Source: Dokdonella_A sp966248875
GTDB lineage: Bacteria > Pseudomonadota > Gammaproteobacteria > Xanthomonadales > Rhodanobacteraceae
Assembly (NCBI GenBank): GCA_966248875.1
Contig: CBINBI010000009.1
Location: 1 to 64,000, forward strand
Direction of reading: 5' to 3'
DNA length: 64,000 nucleotides
Part shown: piece after piece, positions 9,975 through 19,913 of the stretch
Numbering within the stretch: the first letter of the stretch is position 1
Layout: every line of letters begins with the position of its first letter
The notes under the pieces: generated by a model
What the model was told of the DNA's origin: nothing
Databases searched by the model: none
Seen by the model: the letters and a program-made list of their open reading frames with translations, nothing else
Position numbers and translations under genes: made by a program

Positions 9975-11191
9975 TCGAAATCCGCGCCACCCGGAACCGG
10001 CCGCTCGGCATGCCGCCGACGCGCTTCCTCAGCGAGTACTGGCAGAAGAAGCCGCTGCTGATCCGCGGCGCGTTTCCGGATTTCTACGATCCGCTGACAC
10101 CGAACGATCTTGCCGGCCTCGCCTGCGAGGAGCTCGCGCTCGCCCGCCTCGTCGTCCACGATCCGCGCCGCGACCGCTGGACGCTGCGTTCGGGCCCGTT
10201 CGCCGAGTCGGACTTCGCGCGGCTGCCGCGACGCGACTGGACCGTGCTCGTGCAGGACGTCGACAAATGGGACGCGGACGTCGCGGCGCTGCTCTCGCAT
10301 TTCGATTTCCTGCCGGCCTGGCGCATCGACGACGTCATGGTGAGCTACGCGGCCGATGGCGGCTCGGTCGGCGCGCACGTCGATCAGTACGACGTGTTTC
10401 TCCTGCAGGGCCTCGGCCGGCGGCGCTGGCGCATCAGCGCCGACGCCGACGCGCCGCGCGATTTCCGTGACGATGCCGAGCTGAAGCTGCTGCGCGCGTT
10501 CGCGCCGACGCACGAATGGATGCTCGAACGAGGCGACATGCTGTACCTCCCGCCCGGCGTGCCGCACCACGGCGTCGCCGTCGGCGAGTGCCTGACCTAC
10601 TCGATCGGCATGCGCGCGCCGTCGATGGCCGATCTCCTCGTCGATTTCGCCGATGCGTTCGCCGACGCGCTGCCGGAGACATCGCGCTATGCCGACCCCG
10701 ATCTACGGCCGGCCGGCAACGACGGCGAAATCGACGCGGCGGCATTTGCGCGCGCGAGGCGCGCCATGCCCTGGCTGAACGTCGCCGAGGACGCGCGCGC
10801 GTCGGCGGCGGACCGCCCGGGCACCGTCGATTCCGCCGCGTTCCGCCGGTTTTTCGGCCGATTCATCACGCGCTATCGCATCGCGCACGCGGCGATGCCG
10901 CGCCCACGCCAGATCTCGGACGCCGAGTTCGCTCGCGCCTTCGCCCGCGACGCCGAGGCCGTGCGCAACCCGTGGTCGCGCGCGGCCTGGATGCGCGTCG
11001 CCGGCGGCGCCGTCCTGTTCGTGGGCGGCACCGAGCACGACTGCTCGATTGCGTTCGCGCGCGCGCTCTCGGCGCGGACGCCGGTCGCGCTTTCGAAAAT
11101 CCGCGCCCGCCGCGACTGCGATGCGCTGCGCAGCCTCGTCGATCTCGGCCATGTCACGCTGCGCGCACCGAGAAGCCGGAGCCGCCGATGA
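9971..11191 (+). CDS. roxA: Ribosomal oxygenase (50S L16 arginine 3-hydroxylase), cupin/JmjC type
   Basis: Fe(II)/2-oxoglutarate oxygenase of the YcfD/RoxA family that hydroxylates an arginine of ribosomal protein L16. The 406-residue protein matches the family along its length: SEYWQKKPLLIRGAFP, the WRIDDVMVSYA strand, the iron-binding HxD motif in GAHVDQYDVFLLQG, RRRWRIS, and the distal His in LPPGVPHHGVA. A dimerisation and winged-helix C-terminal half follows. The start is GTG 9971 overlapping the previous stop; an internal ATG at 10010 is a poorer alternative because it removes conserved N-terminal sequence. Its own stop overlaps the next gene (ATGA). Confidence 0.92.
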   Translation: MIEIRATRNRPLGMPPTRFLSEYWQKKPLLIRGAFPDFYDPLTPNDLAGLACEELALARLVVHDPRRDRWTLRSGPFAESDFARLPRRDWTVLVQDVDKWDADVAALLSHFDFLPAWRIDDVMVSYAADGGSVGAHVDQYDVFLLQGLGRRRWRISADADAPRDFRDDAELKLLRAFAPTHEWMLERGDMLYLPPGVPHHGVAVGECLTYSIGMRAPSMADLLVDFADAFADALPETSRYADPDLRPAGNDGEIDAAAFARARRAMPWLNVAEDARASAADRPGTVDSAAFRRFFGRFITRYRIAHAAMPRPRQISDAEFARAFARDAEAVRNPWSRAAWMRVAGGAVLFVGGTEHDCSIAFARALSARTPVALSKIRARRDCDALRSLVDLGHVTLRAPRSRSRR

Positions 11192-12144
11192 TTCGCGAGG
11201 ATTTCCGCGTCGAGCCCGCCGACTGGACTGCCGACCACGCCGAGCTGCGCGCCGTCCGCGATGCGGTGTTCGTCGACGAGCAGAAGGTGCCGATCGAGGA
11301 CGAGATCGACGCGTTCGATCCGATCTCCCGGCACGTGCTCGCGCGCGATGCGGAGGATCGCCCGATCGGCACCGGCCGGCTTTCCCCGCAACGGCTGATC
11401 GGACGCATGGCCGTATTGCGGGAATGGCGCCGGCGCGGCGTGGGCGAGGCACTCCTGAAAGCGCTGCTCGACGAAGCGCGCGCGCTCGGCTATCCGCACG
11501 TCGAGCTGCACGCGCAGACGCACGCGATTCCGTTCTACGAGAAGTTCGGCTTCCGCGCCTACGGCGAGGAATTCGACGAATGCGGGATCCTGCATCGCAT
11601 GATGAGGCTCGATCTCGCGCCGCTCGAAGGCCGCATCGCCCCGCCGCTGCCGCCGAAGGCCGAGCCGCGCGTGCTGGTCGCCGACAGCCGCGAGGAAGCC
11701 GTGGCGGCCATCGCGACGCTCCTCGCCGACGCGGCCCACGAGATCGCGATCTACACGCGCGATCTCGATCCCGCGCTGCTCGACATTCCCGCCATCCTCG
11801 ACGAGATCAAGCGCATCGCGCTCTCCGGCCGGCGCGCGCGCATCCGCATCCTCATCCAGGAGCCGCGCAAGCCGCTCGTCGACGGCCACCGCCTGATCGC
11901 GCTGGCGCAACGGCTGCCCAGCCTGATCGAGCTGCGCACGCCCGAGGACGAGCAGGACCGCCAGTACGCCTCCGCATTTCTGATCAACGACCGGGCCGGC
12001 TACCTCTTCCGCACGCTCGCGAGCCGCAACGAGGGCGAAGGCTCCACCTACGCGCCCGGACGGCATGCGCAGCTGCGCGAGTATTTCGATCAGGTGTGGG
12101 AGCGCTCGGTGCCGAGCGAAGAGCTAAGGCGGCTCGCGATCTGA
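11188..12144 (+). CDS. GNAT acetyltransferase fused to a C-terminal uncharacterised domain
   Basis: Cytoplasmic 318-residue fusion. Residues 1-145 form a GNAT fold of the ElaA/YjcF kind: VFVDEQKVPIEDEIDAFD, then the acetyl-CoA loop RRRGVGEALLKALLDEA, and HAIPFYEKFGFRAYGEEFDE. Residues about 160-318 form a second domain (EAVAAIATLLADAAHEIAIYTRDLDPALLD ... RIRILIQEPRKPLVDGHRLIALAQRLPS) that resembles phospholipase-D-like helper domains but lacks a visible HKD motif. It is the third gene of the beta-lactamase-roxA operon, coupled through an ATGA overlap. Acceptor substrate is unknown. Confidence 0.85.
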   Translation: MIREDFRVEPADWTADHAELRAVRDAVFVDEQKVPIEDEIDAFDPISRHVLARDAEDRPIGTGRLSPQRLIGRMAVLREWRRRGVGEALLKALLDEARALGYPHVELHAQTHAIPFYEKFGFRAYGEEFDECGILHRMMRLDLAPLEGRIAPPLPPKAEPRVLVADSREEAVAAIATLLADAAHEIAIYTRDLDPALLDIPAILDEIKRIALSGRRARIRILIQEPRKPLVDGHRLIALAQRLPSLIELRTPEDEQDRQYASAFLINDRAGYLFRTLASRNEGEGSTYAPGRHAQLREYFDQVWERSVPSEELRRLAI

Positions 12145-12452
12145 CGCACCTCATCACGTCCGCGAAAGCGAGGGACCAATGCCGCCTTCGGCGACTGGAG
12201 CGGAGGCGCTCGACTCCGCGTTCGCCGGCGCGGCCGATGGTCCGCGGCCGCCACCGCGAGTGCAGCCGGCAGCCATTGATAACCGCGCCGCAGCAACCAG
12301 ATCAGCCGTTGCGGCAACGCAGCACACCGGCGCTTCGAGCGGCTATAATCCGGAAGTTTCCCCTGCCGCTCGGCAGGCCGGCTTGGCGTGTTGACGCGGC
12401 GCGCACTGGCGCGCCGCTTTGTCGACGACGTGACCGTCTCGATGGTGTGAGA
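12145..12452 (+). other. Leader region upstream of sucA
   Basis: About 308 bases with no convincing gene. It contains a consensus -10 box TATAAT at 12344-12349 without a good -35 partner at normal spacing. It presumably holds the promoter of the sucA-sucB-lpd operon about 100 bases ahead of the sucA start. No riboswitch-like structure was recognised. Confidence 0.45.
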
Positions 12453-15332
12453 GTGAGCGCGAACCTTCTCCAAGAGTTCCAGGCGACTTCCCCGTTCTCG
12501 GGCGGCAACGCTGCCTTCATCGAAGAGCTGTACGAAAAATACCTGCTCGATCCCGCTTCCGTCCCGCCCGGCTGGCGCTCCGTTTTCGATTCGCTGAAAG
12601 GCCGCGAGGCCGGCGACATCCCGCATTCGATCGTCATCGACCGCATCGAGCAGGCCCAGCGGCTCAACGGCCATGCCCATGCGGCTCCCGTCAGCGACGC
12701 GCAGGCGCAGAAGCAGGCCGGCGTGCTGAAACTGGTCACCGCCTACCGCTCGCGCGGGCACCTCGCGGCACGGCTGGATCCGCTCGATCTCGAGCACACG
12801 TTTCCGGCAACCGATCTCGAAGCGCTCGGCCTGCTGCCGCGTCCGGCCGCGCCGGACCTCGATCCTTCGTTCCACGGCCTGACCAACGCCGATCTCGACA
12901 CCGAGTTCTCGACCGGCTCGCTGGCAGGTCCGCAGCGCCTGAAGCTGCGCGACCTCGTCGCGCTCCTCAAGGCGACCTACGCAGGTACGATCGGCGCAGA
13001 GTTCATGCACATCTCCGACGCCGAGCAGCGGCGCTGGGTGCACGAGCAGCTCGAGCGCGCCGGCGGCAGGTTCGGGTTCACCGCCGAGGAGAAGAAGCGC
13101 ATCCTCGAGAAGCTGACGCAGGCCGACGGGCTCGAGCGTTACCTGCACACGAAGTACGTCGGCCAGAAGCGCTTCTCGCTCGAAGGCGGCGACAGCCTGA
13201 TTCCGCTGCTCGACGAGCTCGTCAACCGCGGCGGCGCCGACGGCATGAACGACATGGTGCTCGGCATGGCGCACCGCGGGCGCCTCAACGTGCTCGTCAA
13301 CATCCTCGGCAAGCCGCCGCAGAAGCTCTTCGCCGAGTTCGACGGCAAGTTCGACCATCCGGCCGATCCCGCGCACTCCGGCGACGTGAAGTACCACCTG
13401 GGCTTCAGCGCCAACGTGAAGACGCCGGGCCGCACCGTGCATCTCGCGCTCGCCTTCAATCCCTCACATCTCGAGATCGTCGATCCGGTCGTCGCGGGCT
13501 CGGTGCGCGCCCGCCAGGTGCACCGCCGCGACGAGACGCGCGAGCACGTCGTGCCGGTGCTGATCCATGGCGACGCCTCGTTCGCGGGCCAGGGCGTCGT
13601 GATGGAGCTCTTCAACATGTCGCAGGCGCGCGGCTTCTGCGTCGGCGGCACGATCCACGTCGTCGTCAACAATCAGGTCGGCTTCACCATTTCCAATCCG
13701 CACGACGCGCGCTCGACGCTTTACTGCACCGACGTCGCGAAAATGGTCAACGCGCCGGTGTTCCACGTGAACGGCGACGATCCCGAGGCGGTGCTGTTCG
13801 TGGCGCGGCTCGCCTTCGACTTCCGTCAGAAGTTCAAGCGTGACGTCGTCATCGACCTCGTCTGCTACCGCCGCCACGGCCATAACGAGGCGGACGAGCC
13901 GGCCGCGACGCAGCCGCTCATGTACCAGGTGATCCGCGCACGGCCGACCGCCCGCGAGCTGTACGCCAGGAAGCTGATCGCCGAGGGCGTGATCACCGAA
14001 GCCGAGGCGCAGGCCCTCGTCGACGATTACCGCAACAAGCTCGACGCCGGCACGCCGATCGCCGATCTCGATCCGGATTTCAGGGACGAGTTCGCGGTCG
14101 ACTGGTCGAAGCACCTGCAGGGCCGCCTCGACGAAGTGGTCGAAACCGCCGTATCTCGCGAGAAGCTGGCCGAGCTCAGCCGCAGGATCCTCACGCTGCC
14201 GGCCGGCATCACTCCGCATCCGCGCGTCGCGAAGATCTACGAGGACCGCCTGAAGATGGCCGCCGGCGAGCAGCCGATGGACTGGGGCTTCGCCGAGAAC
14301 CTCGCCTACGCGACGGTCATCGACGATGGCTACGACCTTCGCCTCGTCGGCCAGGATTCCGGTCGCGGCACGTTCTTCCACCGCCATGCGGTCGTCCACG
14401 ACCAGAAGAGCGGCGGCGACTACGTGCCGCTGGCGACGGTGCGCGAATCGGCGAACGTCTCGATCATCGATTCGCTGCTCAGCGAGGAAGCGGTGATGGC
14501 GTTCGAATACGGCTATTCGACCGCGGAGCCGCGCACGCTGAACATCTGGGAAGCACAGTTCGGCGATTTCGCGAACGGCGCACAGGTCGTCATCGACCAG
14601 TTCATCTCCTCGGGCGAGGCGAAGTGGGGACGCATGTCCGGCCTCGTGCTGCTGCTGCCGCACGGCTACGAAGGCCAGGGACCCGAGCATAGCTCGGCGC
14701 GACTCGAGCGCTATCTCCAGCTCTGCGCGCTCGAGAACATGCAGGTCTGCGTGCCGACGACGCCCGCGCAGATGTTCCACATGCTGCGCCGGCAGATGCT
14801 GCGCAACGTGCGCAAGCCGCTGATCGTGATGACACCGAAATCGCTGCTGCGCCACAAGCTCGCGGTGTCGACGCTCGACGAACTCGCGCAGGGATCGTTC
14901 CAGCTCGTGATTCCCGACGCCACCGCGAAGAATCCGAAAAAGGTGCGCCGCGTCGTGCTGTGCGCGGGCAAGGTCTACTACGATCTGGTCGAGGAAGCCG
15001 CCAAGCGCGGCATCGAGGACGTCGCGATCGTGCGCGTCGAGCAGCTATATCCGTTCCCTCGCAAGGAAGTCCGCGCGGAGCTGGAACGCTTCCCCGGCGC
15101 GAAGGAAGTCGTCTGGTGCCAGGAAGAGCCGATGAATCAGGGCGCCTGGTACCAGATCACGCACCATCTGCAGGCGTGCATACTGCCGAAGCAGTCGCTG
15201 GCCTATGCCGGTCGCGTGCGCTCTCCGGCGCCGGCCTGCGGGCACCTCGCCACGCACCTCGTCGAGCAGGCCGCGCTCATCGAGCGCGCGCTCGTCGCGG
15301 CGCCCGCCGGCGCGACGGCGACGGCGGAATGA
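12453..15332 (+). CDS. sucA: 2-oxoglutarate dehydrogenase E1 component
   Basis: Thiamine-diphosphate-dependent E1 subunit of the 2-oxoglutarate dehydrogenase complex, decarboxylating 2-oxoglutarate and passing the succinyl group to SucB. The 959-residue length is slightly above the E. coli protein. Landmarks are the N-terminal docking segment (FIEELYEKYLLDPASVPPGWR), the LGMAHRGRLNVLVNILGKP core, the ThDP region HGDASFAGQGVVMEL with VNNQVGFTISNP, and the C-terminal transketolase domain (LLLPHGYEGQGPEHSSARLE). The start is taken as GTG 12453 because it gives the conserved N-terminus; upstream frame is non-conserved. The operon continues into sucB. Confidence 0.96.
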   Translation: MSANLLQEFQATSPFSGGNAAFIEELYEKYLLDPASVPPGWRSVFDSLKGREAGDIPHSIVIDRIEQAQRLNGHAHAAPVSDAQAQKQAGVLKLVTAYRSRGHLAARLDPLDLEHTFPATDLEALGLLPRPAAPDLDPSFHGLTNADLDTEFSTGSLAGPQRLKLRDLVALLKATYAGTIGAEFMHISDAEQRRWVHEQLERAGGRFGFTAEEKKRILEKLTQADGLERYLHTKYVGQKRFSLEGGDSLIPLLDELVNRGGADGMNDMVLGMAHRGRLNVLVNILGKPPQKLFAEFDGKFDHPADPAHSGDVKYHLGFSANVKTPGRTVHLALAFNPSHLEIVDPVVAGSVRARQVHRRDETREHVVPVLIHGDASFAGQGVVMELFNMSQARGFCVGGTIHVVVNNQVGFTISNPHDARSTLYCTDVAKMVNAPVFHVNGDDPEAVLFVARLAFDFRQKFKRDVVIDLVCYRRHGHNEADEPAATQPLMYQVIRARPTARELYARKLIAEGVITEAEAQALVDDYRNKLDAGTPIADLDPDFRDEFAVDWSKHLQGRLDEVVETAVSREKLAELSRRILTLPAGITPHPRVAKIYEDRLKMAAGEQPMDWGFAENLAYATVIDDGYDLRLVGQDSGRGTFFHRHAVVHDQKSGGDYVPLATVRESANVSIIDSLLSEEAVMAFEYGYSTAEPRTLNIWEAQFGDFANGAQVVIDQFISSGEAKWGRMSGLVLLLPHGYEGQGPEHSSARLERYLQLCALENMQVCVPTTPAQMFHMLRRQMLRNVRKPLIVMTPKSLLRHKLAVSTLDELAQGSFQLVIPDATAKNPKKVRRVVLCAGKVYYDLVEEAAKRGIEDVAIVRVEQLYPFPRKEVRAELERFPGAKEVVWCQEEPMNQGAWYQITHHLQACILPKQSLAYAGRVRSPAPACGHLATHLVEQAALIERALVAAPAGATATAE

Positions 15333-15355
15333 GGGAGAGTACGACGCCACCCTAT

Positions 15356-15441
15356 TCGTCATTCCGGCGGCGAAAGCCGGAATCCATTTTTGCTTTCGAG
15401 TAGAAGATCAAAATGGGTTCCGGCTTTCGCCGGAACGACGG
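15356..15441. repeat. Palindromic dispersed repeat, family B, between sucA and sucB
   Basis: Two inverted arms of about 34 bases flank a short AT-rich centre. Each arm has an internal hairpin (TTCCGGC...GCCGGAA) and an inner end in CCATTTT/AAAATGG. Related copies lie at 16737 and 51343. The copy sits in the sucA-sucB gap and would fold into a strong transcript structure there. Confidence 0.85.
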
Positions 15442-15478
15442 GATCGAGAACAATCGAGCGCTTGCCAAAGGATTTCCC

Positions 15479-16732
<1,254 letters not shown>

Positions 16733-16736
16733 GCCA

Positions 16737-16817
16737 CGTCGTCCCGGCGCACGCCGGGACCCATTGCTGCCCTCATCTCGAGATCAAAATGGATCCCGGC
16801 CTGCGCCGGGATGACGG
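16737..16817. repeat. Palindromic dispersed repeat, family B, between sucB and lpd
   Basis: Inverted arms starting CGTCGTCCCGGCG on the left and ending GCGCCGGGATGACGG on the right, with the inner CCATT/AATGG ends typical of the copy at 15356. It fills almost the whole sucB-lpd gap, beginning four bases after the sucB stop and ending just before the lpd Shine-Dalgarno. Confidence 0.85.
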
Positions 16818-16835
16818 CCAAGAAGGAATGTCATC

Positions 16836-18260
16836 GTGAGCGACAAGTTCGACGTTGTAGTCATCGGTGCCGGCCCCGCCGGCTATCACGCGGCCATTCG
16901 CGCGGCGCAGCTCGGCCTCAGGACGGCCTGCATCGACGAATGGACCGGCAAGGACGGCAAGCCGGCCCTCGGCGGCACCTGCCTCAACGTCGGCTGCATT
17001 CCCTCGAAGGCCGTGCTCGATTCGTCGAAGCAGTTCTGGAACATCCAGCACAATTTCGAGGTGCACGGCATCAAGGCGCCGGGCGCGACGATCGATGTCA
17101 AGGCGATGATCGCGCGCAAGGACAAGATCGTTAAGCAGTTCACCGGCGGCGTTGCGCTCTTGTTCAAGGGCAACAAGATCACGCCGTTCCACGGCAAGGG
17201 AAAGCTGCTCAAAGACCGCAAGGTCGAGATCACGGCGGCCGACGGAACGAAGCAGACGATCGAAGGCAGCAACGTCATCATTGCGACCGGCTCGGTGCCG
17301 ATCGAGCTGCCGTTCGCGAAGTTCGACGGCAAGTTCATCGTAGACAACGCCGGCGCGCTCGATTTCGACGCAGTGCCGAAGCGGCTCGGCGTGATCGGCG
17401 CGGGCGTGATCGGCCTCGAGCTCGGCAGCGTCTGGAAGCGGCTCGGCAGCGACGTCACAATCATCGAGGCGATGCCCGAATTTCTCGGCGCGGCCGACGC
17501 CGATATCGCGAAAGCCGCCGCGCGCGAATTCGCCAAGCAGGGCCTCAAGATCGAGCTCGGCGCCAAGCTTTCGAAGGCCGAGATCAAGGGCAAGGAAGTC
17601 AACCTGACCTATTCGACGAAGGACGGCGAAAAGAAACTCGCCGTCGACAAGCTCCTCGTCGCCGTCGGCCGCCGCGCCTACACGGCCGGCGCGCTCGGCG
17701 AAGGCACGGGCGTGAAGCTGGATGATCGCGGCCGCATCGAAGTCGACGAGCACTGCTGGACCGGCGTCGAAGGCGTCTGGGCAGTGGGCGACTGCGTGCG
17801 CGGCCCGATGCTCGCGCACAAGGGCTTCGAGGAAGGCATCGCCGTCGCCGAGATCATCGCCGGCAAGCCGGGACACGTGAATCTCGAGACAATCCCGTGG
17901 GTCATCTACACCGAGCCCGAGATCGCGTGGGTCGGCAAGACCGAAAAGCAGTGCAAGGACGAAGGCATTCCGTACAAGACTGGATCGTTCCCCTTCGCCG
18001 CCGTCGGCCGCGCCGTCGCGATGAACGAGCCCGCCGGGCTCGTCAAGGTGATCGCGCACGCCGAAACCGATCGCATCCTCGGCTGTCACCTCGTCGGCGC
18101 GAACGTCTCCGAGCTCGTCGCCGAGTGCGTCGTAGCAATGGAATTCAAGGGATCCAGCGAGGATCTCGCCCGCATCGTGCACGCGCATCCGACGCTGAGC
18201 GAGGCCGTGCACGAGGCAGCGATGTCGGTGGACAAGCGGGCGATTCACAAGATGAATTGA
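16836..18260 (+). CDS. lpd: Dihydrolipoyl dehydrogenase (E3)
   Basis: FAD enzyme that reoxidises dihydrolipoamide in the 2-oxoglutarate dehydrogenase complex, reducing NAD+. The 474-residue protein has the FAD motif VVVIGAGPAGYHAA, the redox disulfide C49/C54 in GGTCLNVGCIPSKAV, the NAD-binding GVIGAGVIGLELGSVW, the second FAD motif GVWAVGDCVRGPMLAHK, and the C-terminal dimer motif HAHPTLSEAVHEAA supplying the catalytic His-Glu. GTG 16836 is chosen because AAGGA lies at proper distance and the N-terminus MSDKFDVVVIG is standard. It closes the suc operon. Confidence 0.96.
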   Translation: MSDKFDVVVIGAGPAGYHAAIRAAQLGLRTACIDEWTGKDGKPALGGTCLNVGCIPSKAVLDSSKQFWNIQHNFEVHGIKAPGATIDVKAMIARKDKIVKQFTGGVALLFKGNKITPFHGKGKLLKDRKVEITAADGTKQTIEGSNVIIATGSVPIELPFAKFDGKFIVDNAGALDFDAVPKRLGVIGAGVIGLELGSVWKRLGSDVTIIEAMPEFLGAADADIAKAAAREFAKQGLKIELGAKLSKAEIKGKEVNLTYSTKDGEKKLAVDKLLVAVGRRAYTAGALGEGTGVKLDDRGRIEVDEHCWTGVEGVWAVGDCVRGPMLAHKGFEEGIAVAEIIAGKPGHVNLETIPWVIYTEPEIAWVGKTEKQCKDEGIPYKTGSFPFAAVGRAVAMNEPAGLVKVIAHAETDRILGCHLVGANVSELVAECVVAMEFKGSSEDLARIVHAHPTLSEAVHEAAMSVDKRAIHKMN

Positions 18261-18439
18261 GCGAGGATACGCTGACGCATCCCTCGACGTTACCGGGATG
18301 TACGGCGATCGGGGGCTTGAGCTTCTTGGCCGATGCCAGCGTGGCGAATTCCTACAAAGCCGCTGGACTCCCCCGCGGGAACGACGGACTTTTTGATTCG
18401 TCGCAAACGAAGCGACCGGTATCATGAACTCGGTACACT
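18261..18439. other. Spacer between lpd and the GIY-YIG element
   Basis: No gene is supported. A degenerate half-copy of the family A palindrome appears at about 18359-18387 (GCTGGACTCCCCCGCGGG followed by AACGACGG), suggesting that repeats have landed or decayed here more than once. Confidence 0.4.
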
Positions 18440-18815
18440 TCGTCGTCCCCGCGAAGGCGGGGACCCAGCGCCTTGACTCGCGAAGAGAAGCAACCCTGCG
18501 TTTACATCCTGACCAGCCAGCGCAACGGCACGCTCCATTGGTGTAACCTCGAATCTCGTCCAGCGCGTCTGGCAGCACAAGATCGCTGGATTCGCGCGCG
18601 ACAACAACGTGCATCGGCTGGTGTGGTTCGAGCGGCACTTCACGATGGAGGCGGCGATCGCGCGCGAGAAGGTGCTCAAGCGATGGAACCGTGCATGGAA
18701 GATTCGTCTTATCGAAGCACACAATCCGTATTGGCGCGATCTTTACGACGAGCTCATTTGATTGCGAACATGTGCGCCGGAAGGCGCTGGATGCCGGCCT
18801 TCGCGGAGACGACGA
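18440..18815. mobile_element. 376-bp element with 35-bp terminal inverted repeats and an internal nuclease gene
   Basis: The left end (18440-18474, beginning TCGTCGTCCCCGCGAAGG) and the right end (18781-18815) are inverted copies matching at 31 of 35 positions by eye. Each end contains its own small palindrome. Between them lies a single gene-sized frame for a GIY-YIG nuclease. Shorter elements with the same kind of ends but no gene occur at 43929, 46948 and 49659, like non-autonomous derivatives. No clear target-site duplication was seen. Function as a mobile unit is inferred from structure. Confidence 0.7.
18473..18761 (+). pseudogene. Frameshifted GIY-YIG family endonuclease (YhbQ-like)
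   Basis: Two adjacent frames together read as one small GIY-YIG nuclease of about 96 residues. The first frame, from a possible TTG at 18473, gives MTREEKQPCVYILTSQRNGT. A loss of two bases at about 18535, inside the Tyr of the YIG motif, shifts it. The second frame then continues IGVTSNLVQRVWQHK, on through FERHFTMEAAIAREKVLKRW, to WRDLYDELI and a stop at 18761. Arg and Glu residues typical of the fold are present in the second part. As written the gene is broken; a sequencing error cannot be excluded. The proposed TTG start lies inside the left terminal repeat. Confidence 0.8.
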
Positions 18816-18831
18816 GAAAGGGGTTTCGAAC

Positions 18832-19824
18832 ATGACCACCACCTTCCGCGCCTTCCGCATTCGCAACGACGCTCCGGGCTACCGCGCCGCGCTGGAGGAA
18901 ATGCGGACGGACGAGCTCACACCCGGCGAAGTCTTCGTCAAGGTCGCTTACTCGTCCGTCAACTACAAGGACGCGCTCGCCGGTACCGGCAAAGGCAAGA
19001 TCCTGCGGAAATTCCCGCTCAACGGCGGTATCGACGTCGCGGGCTACGTCGTCGAGTCCAGCGACCCGGCGTTCAAGGAAGGCGACCAGGTGCTCTGCAC
19101 CGGCTGCGGGCTCAGCGAAACGCGTGATGGTGGCTTTGCTGAATATGCGCGGCTCGAATCGAAATGGACGATTCCGCTGCCGGCCGGGCTGACGCTGCGC
19201 GAGTCGATGGCACTCGGCACGGCAGGGTTCACGGCGGCGCTCGCGCTGTTTCAGATGATCCGCAACGGACAGACGCCGGAGATGGGTCCCGTCGTCGTGA
19301 CCGGCGCGACAGGCGGCGTCGGCTCGTTCGCGATCGACATCCTGACGCGCGCCGGCTTCGAGGCGCACGCGATCACGGGCAAGGTCGACCACTTCGACTA
19401 CCTGCAGGCGCTCGGCGCACAGCAGTGCATCGCGCGCACCGAGCTCTACTGGGGCCAGCGCCCGCTCGAAACCGCGCATTGGGCGGGGGCGATCGACAAC
19501 GTCGGCGGCGACATGCTCGCGGGCCTCTCGCGTGTGATCAAGCCATACGGGAACCTCGCGATCTGCGGCAACGCGGGCGGCATCGAGCTTGCGACGACCG
19601 TGATGCCGTTCATCATCCGCGGTGTCAGTCTGCTCGGCGTCGCGTCCGCAGGCACGGCGCGCGCGATCCGCGATCGCGTCTGGGAGCATCTCGCAGGCGA
19701 CTGGAAGCCGGCGCATCTCGACCGGATCGCCACGCGGGAGATCGCGCTCGACGAATTGCCCGGCGTGTTCGCGACGATGCTCGAAGGTGGATCGCTCGGC
19801 CGCACGGTGGTTCGCGTCGGCTGA
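18832..19824 (+). CDS. acuI: Acrylyl-CoA reductase / YhdH-AcuI family quinone oxidoreductase
   Basis: Zinc-independent medium-chain dehydrogenase/reductase of the YhdH/AcuI family, NADPH-dependent, which can reduce acrylyl-CoA to propionyl-CoA. The 330-residue protein has the family N-terminus TTTFRAFRIRND, SSVNYKDALAGTGKGKILRKFPLNGGID, the substrate-side GFTAALAL, and the nucleotide-binding VVVTGATGGVGSFAIDILTRAGFEAHAITGK. The start at 18832 follows 16 bases after the nuclease element's right end. Monocistronic or read from a promoter within the element; neither is shown by sequence. The physiological substrate in this organism is unknown. Confidence 0.9.
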   Translation: MTTTFRAFRIRNDAPGYRAALEEMRTDELTPGEVFVKVAYSSVNYKDALAGTGKGKILRKFPLNGGIDVAGYVVESSDPAFKEGDQVLCTGCGLSETRDGGFAEYARLESKWTIPLPAGLTLRESMALGTAGFTAALALFQMIRNGQTPEMGPVVVTGATGGVGSFAIDILTRAGFEAHAITGKVDHFDYLQALGAQQCIARTELYWGQRPLETAHWAGAIDNVGGDMLAGLSRVIKPYGNLAICGNAGGIELATTVMPFIIRGVSLLGVASAGTARAIRDRVWEHLAGDWKPAHLDRIATREIALDELPGVFATMLEGGSLGRTVVRVG

Positions 19825-19913
19825 GGCAGCCAGCGCGCCGTGATGCCCTAGCCGCTGGCCGGGGCCCGTGTTTAGAATGCGGAGCGCAATTGGTCCGGGG
19901 GTAAGACGTTCAC

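Noticed and set aside
15413..15478. Upstream start for sucB giving MGSGFRRNDGIENN
   Set aside because: These residues are encoded by the palindromic repeat; the conserved protein starts at 15479.
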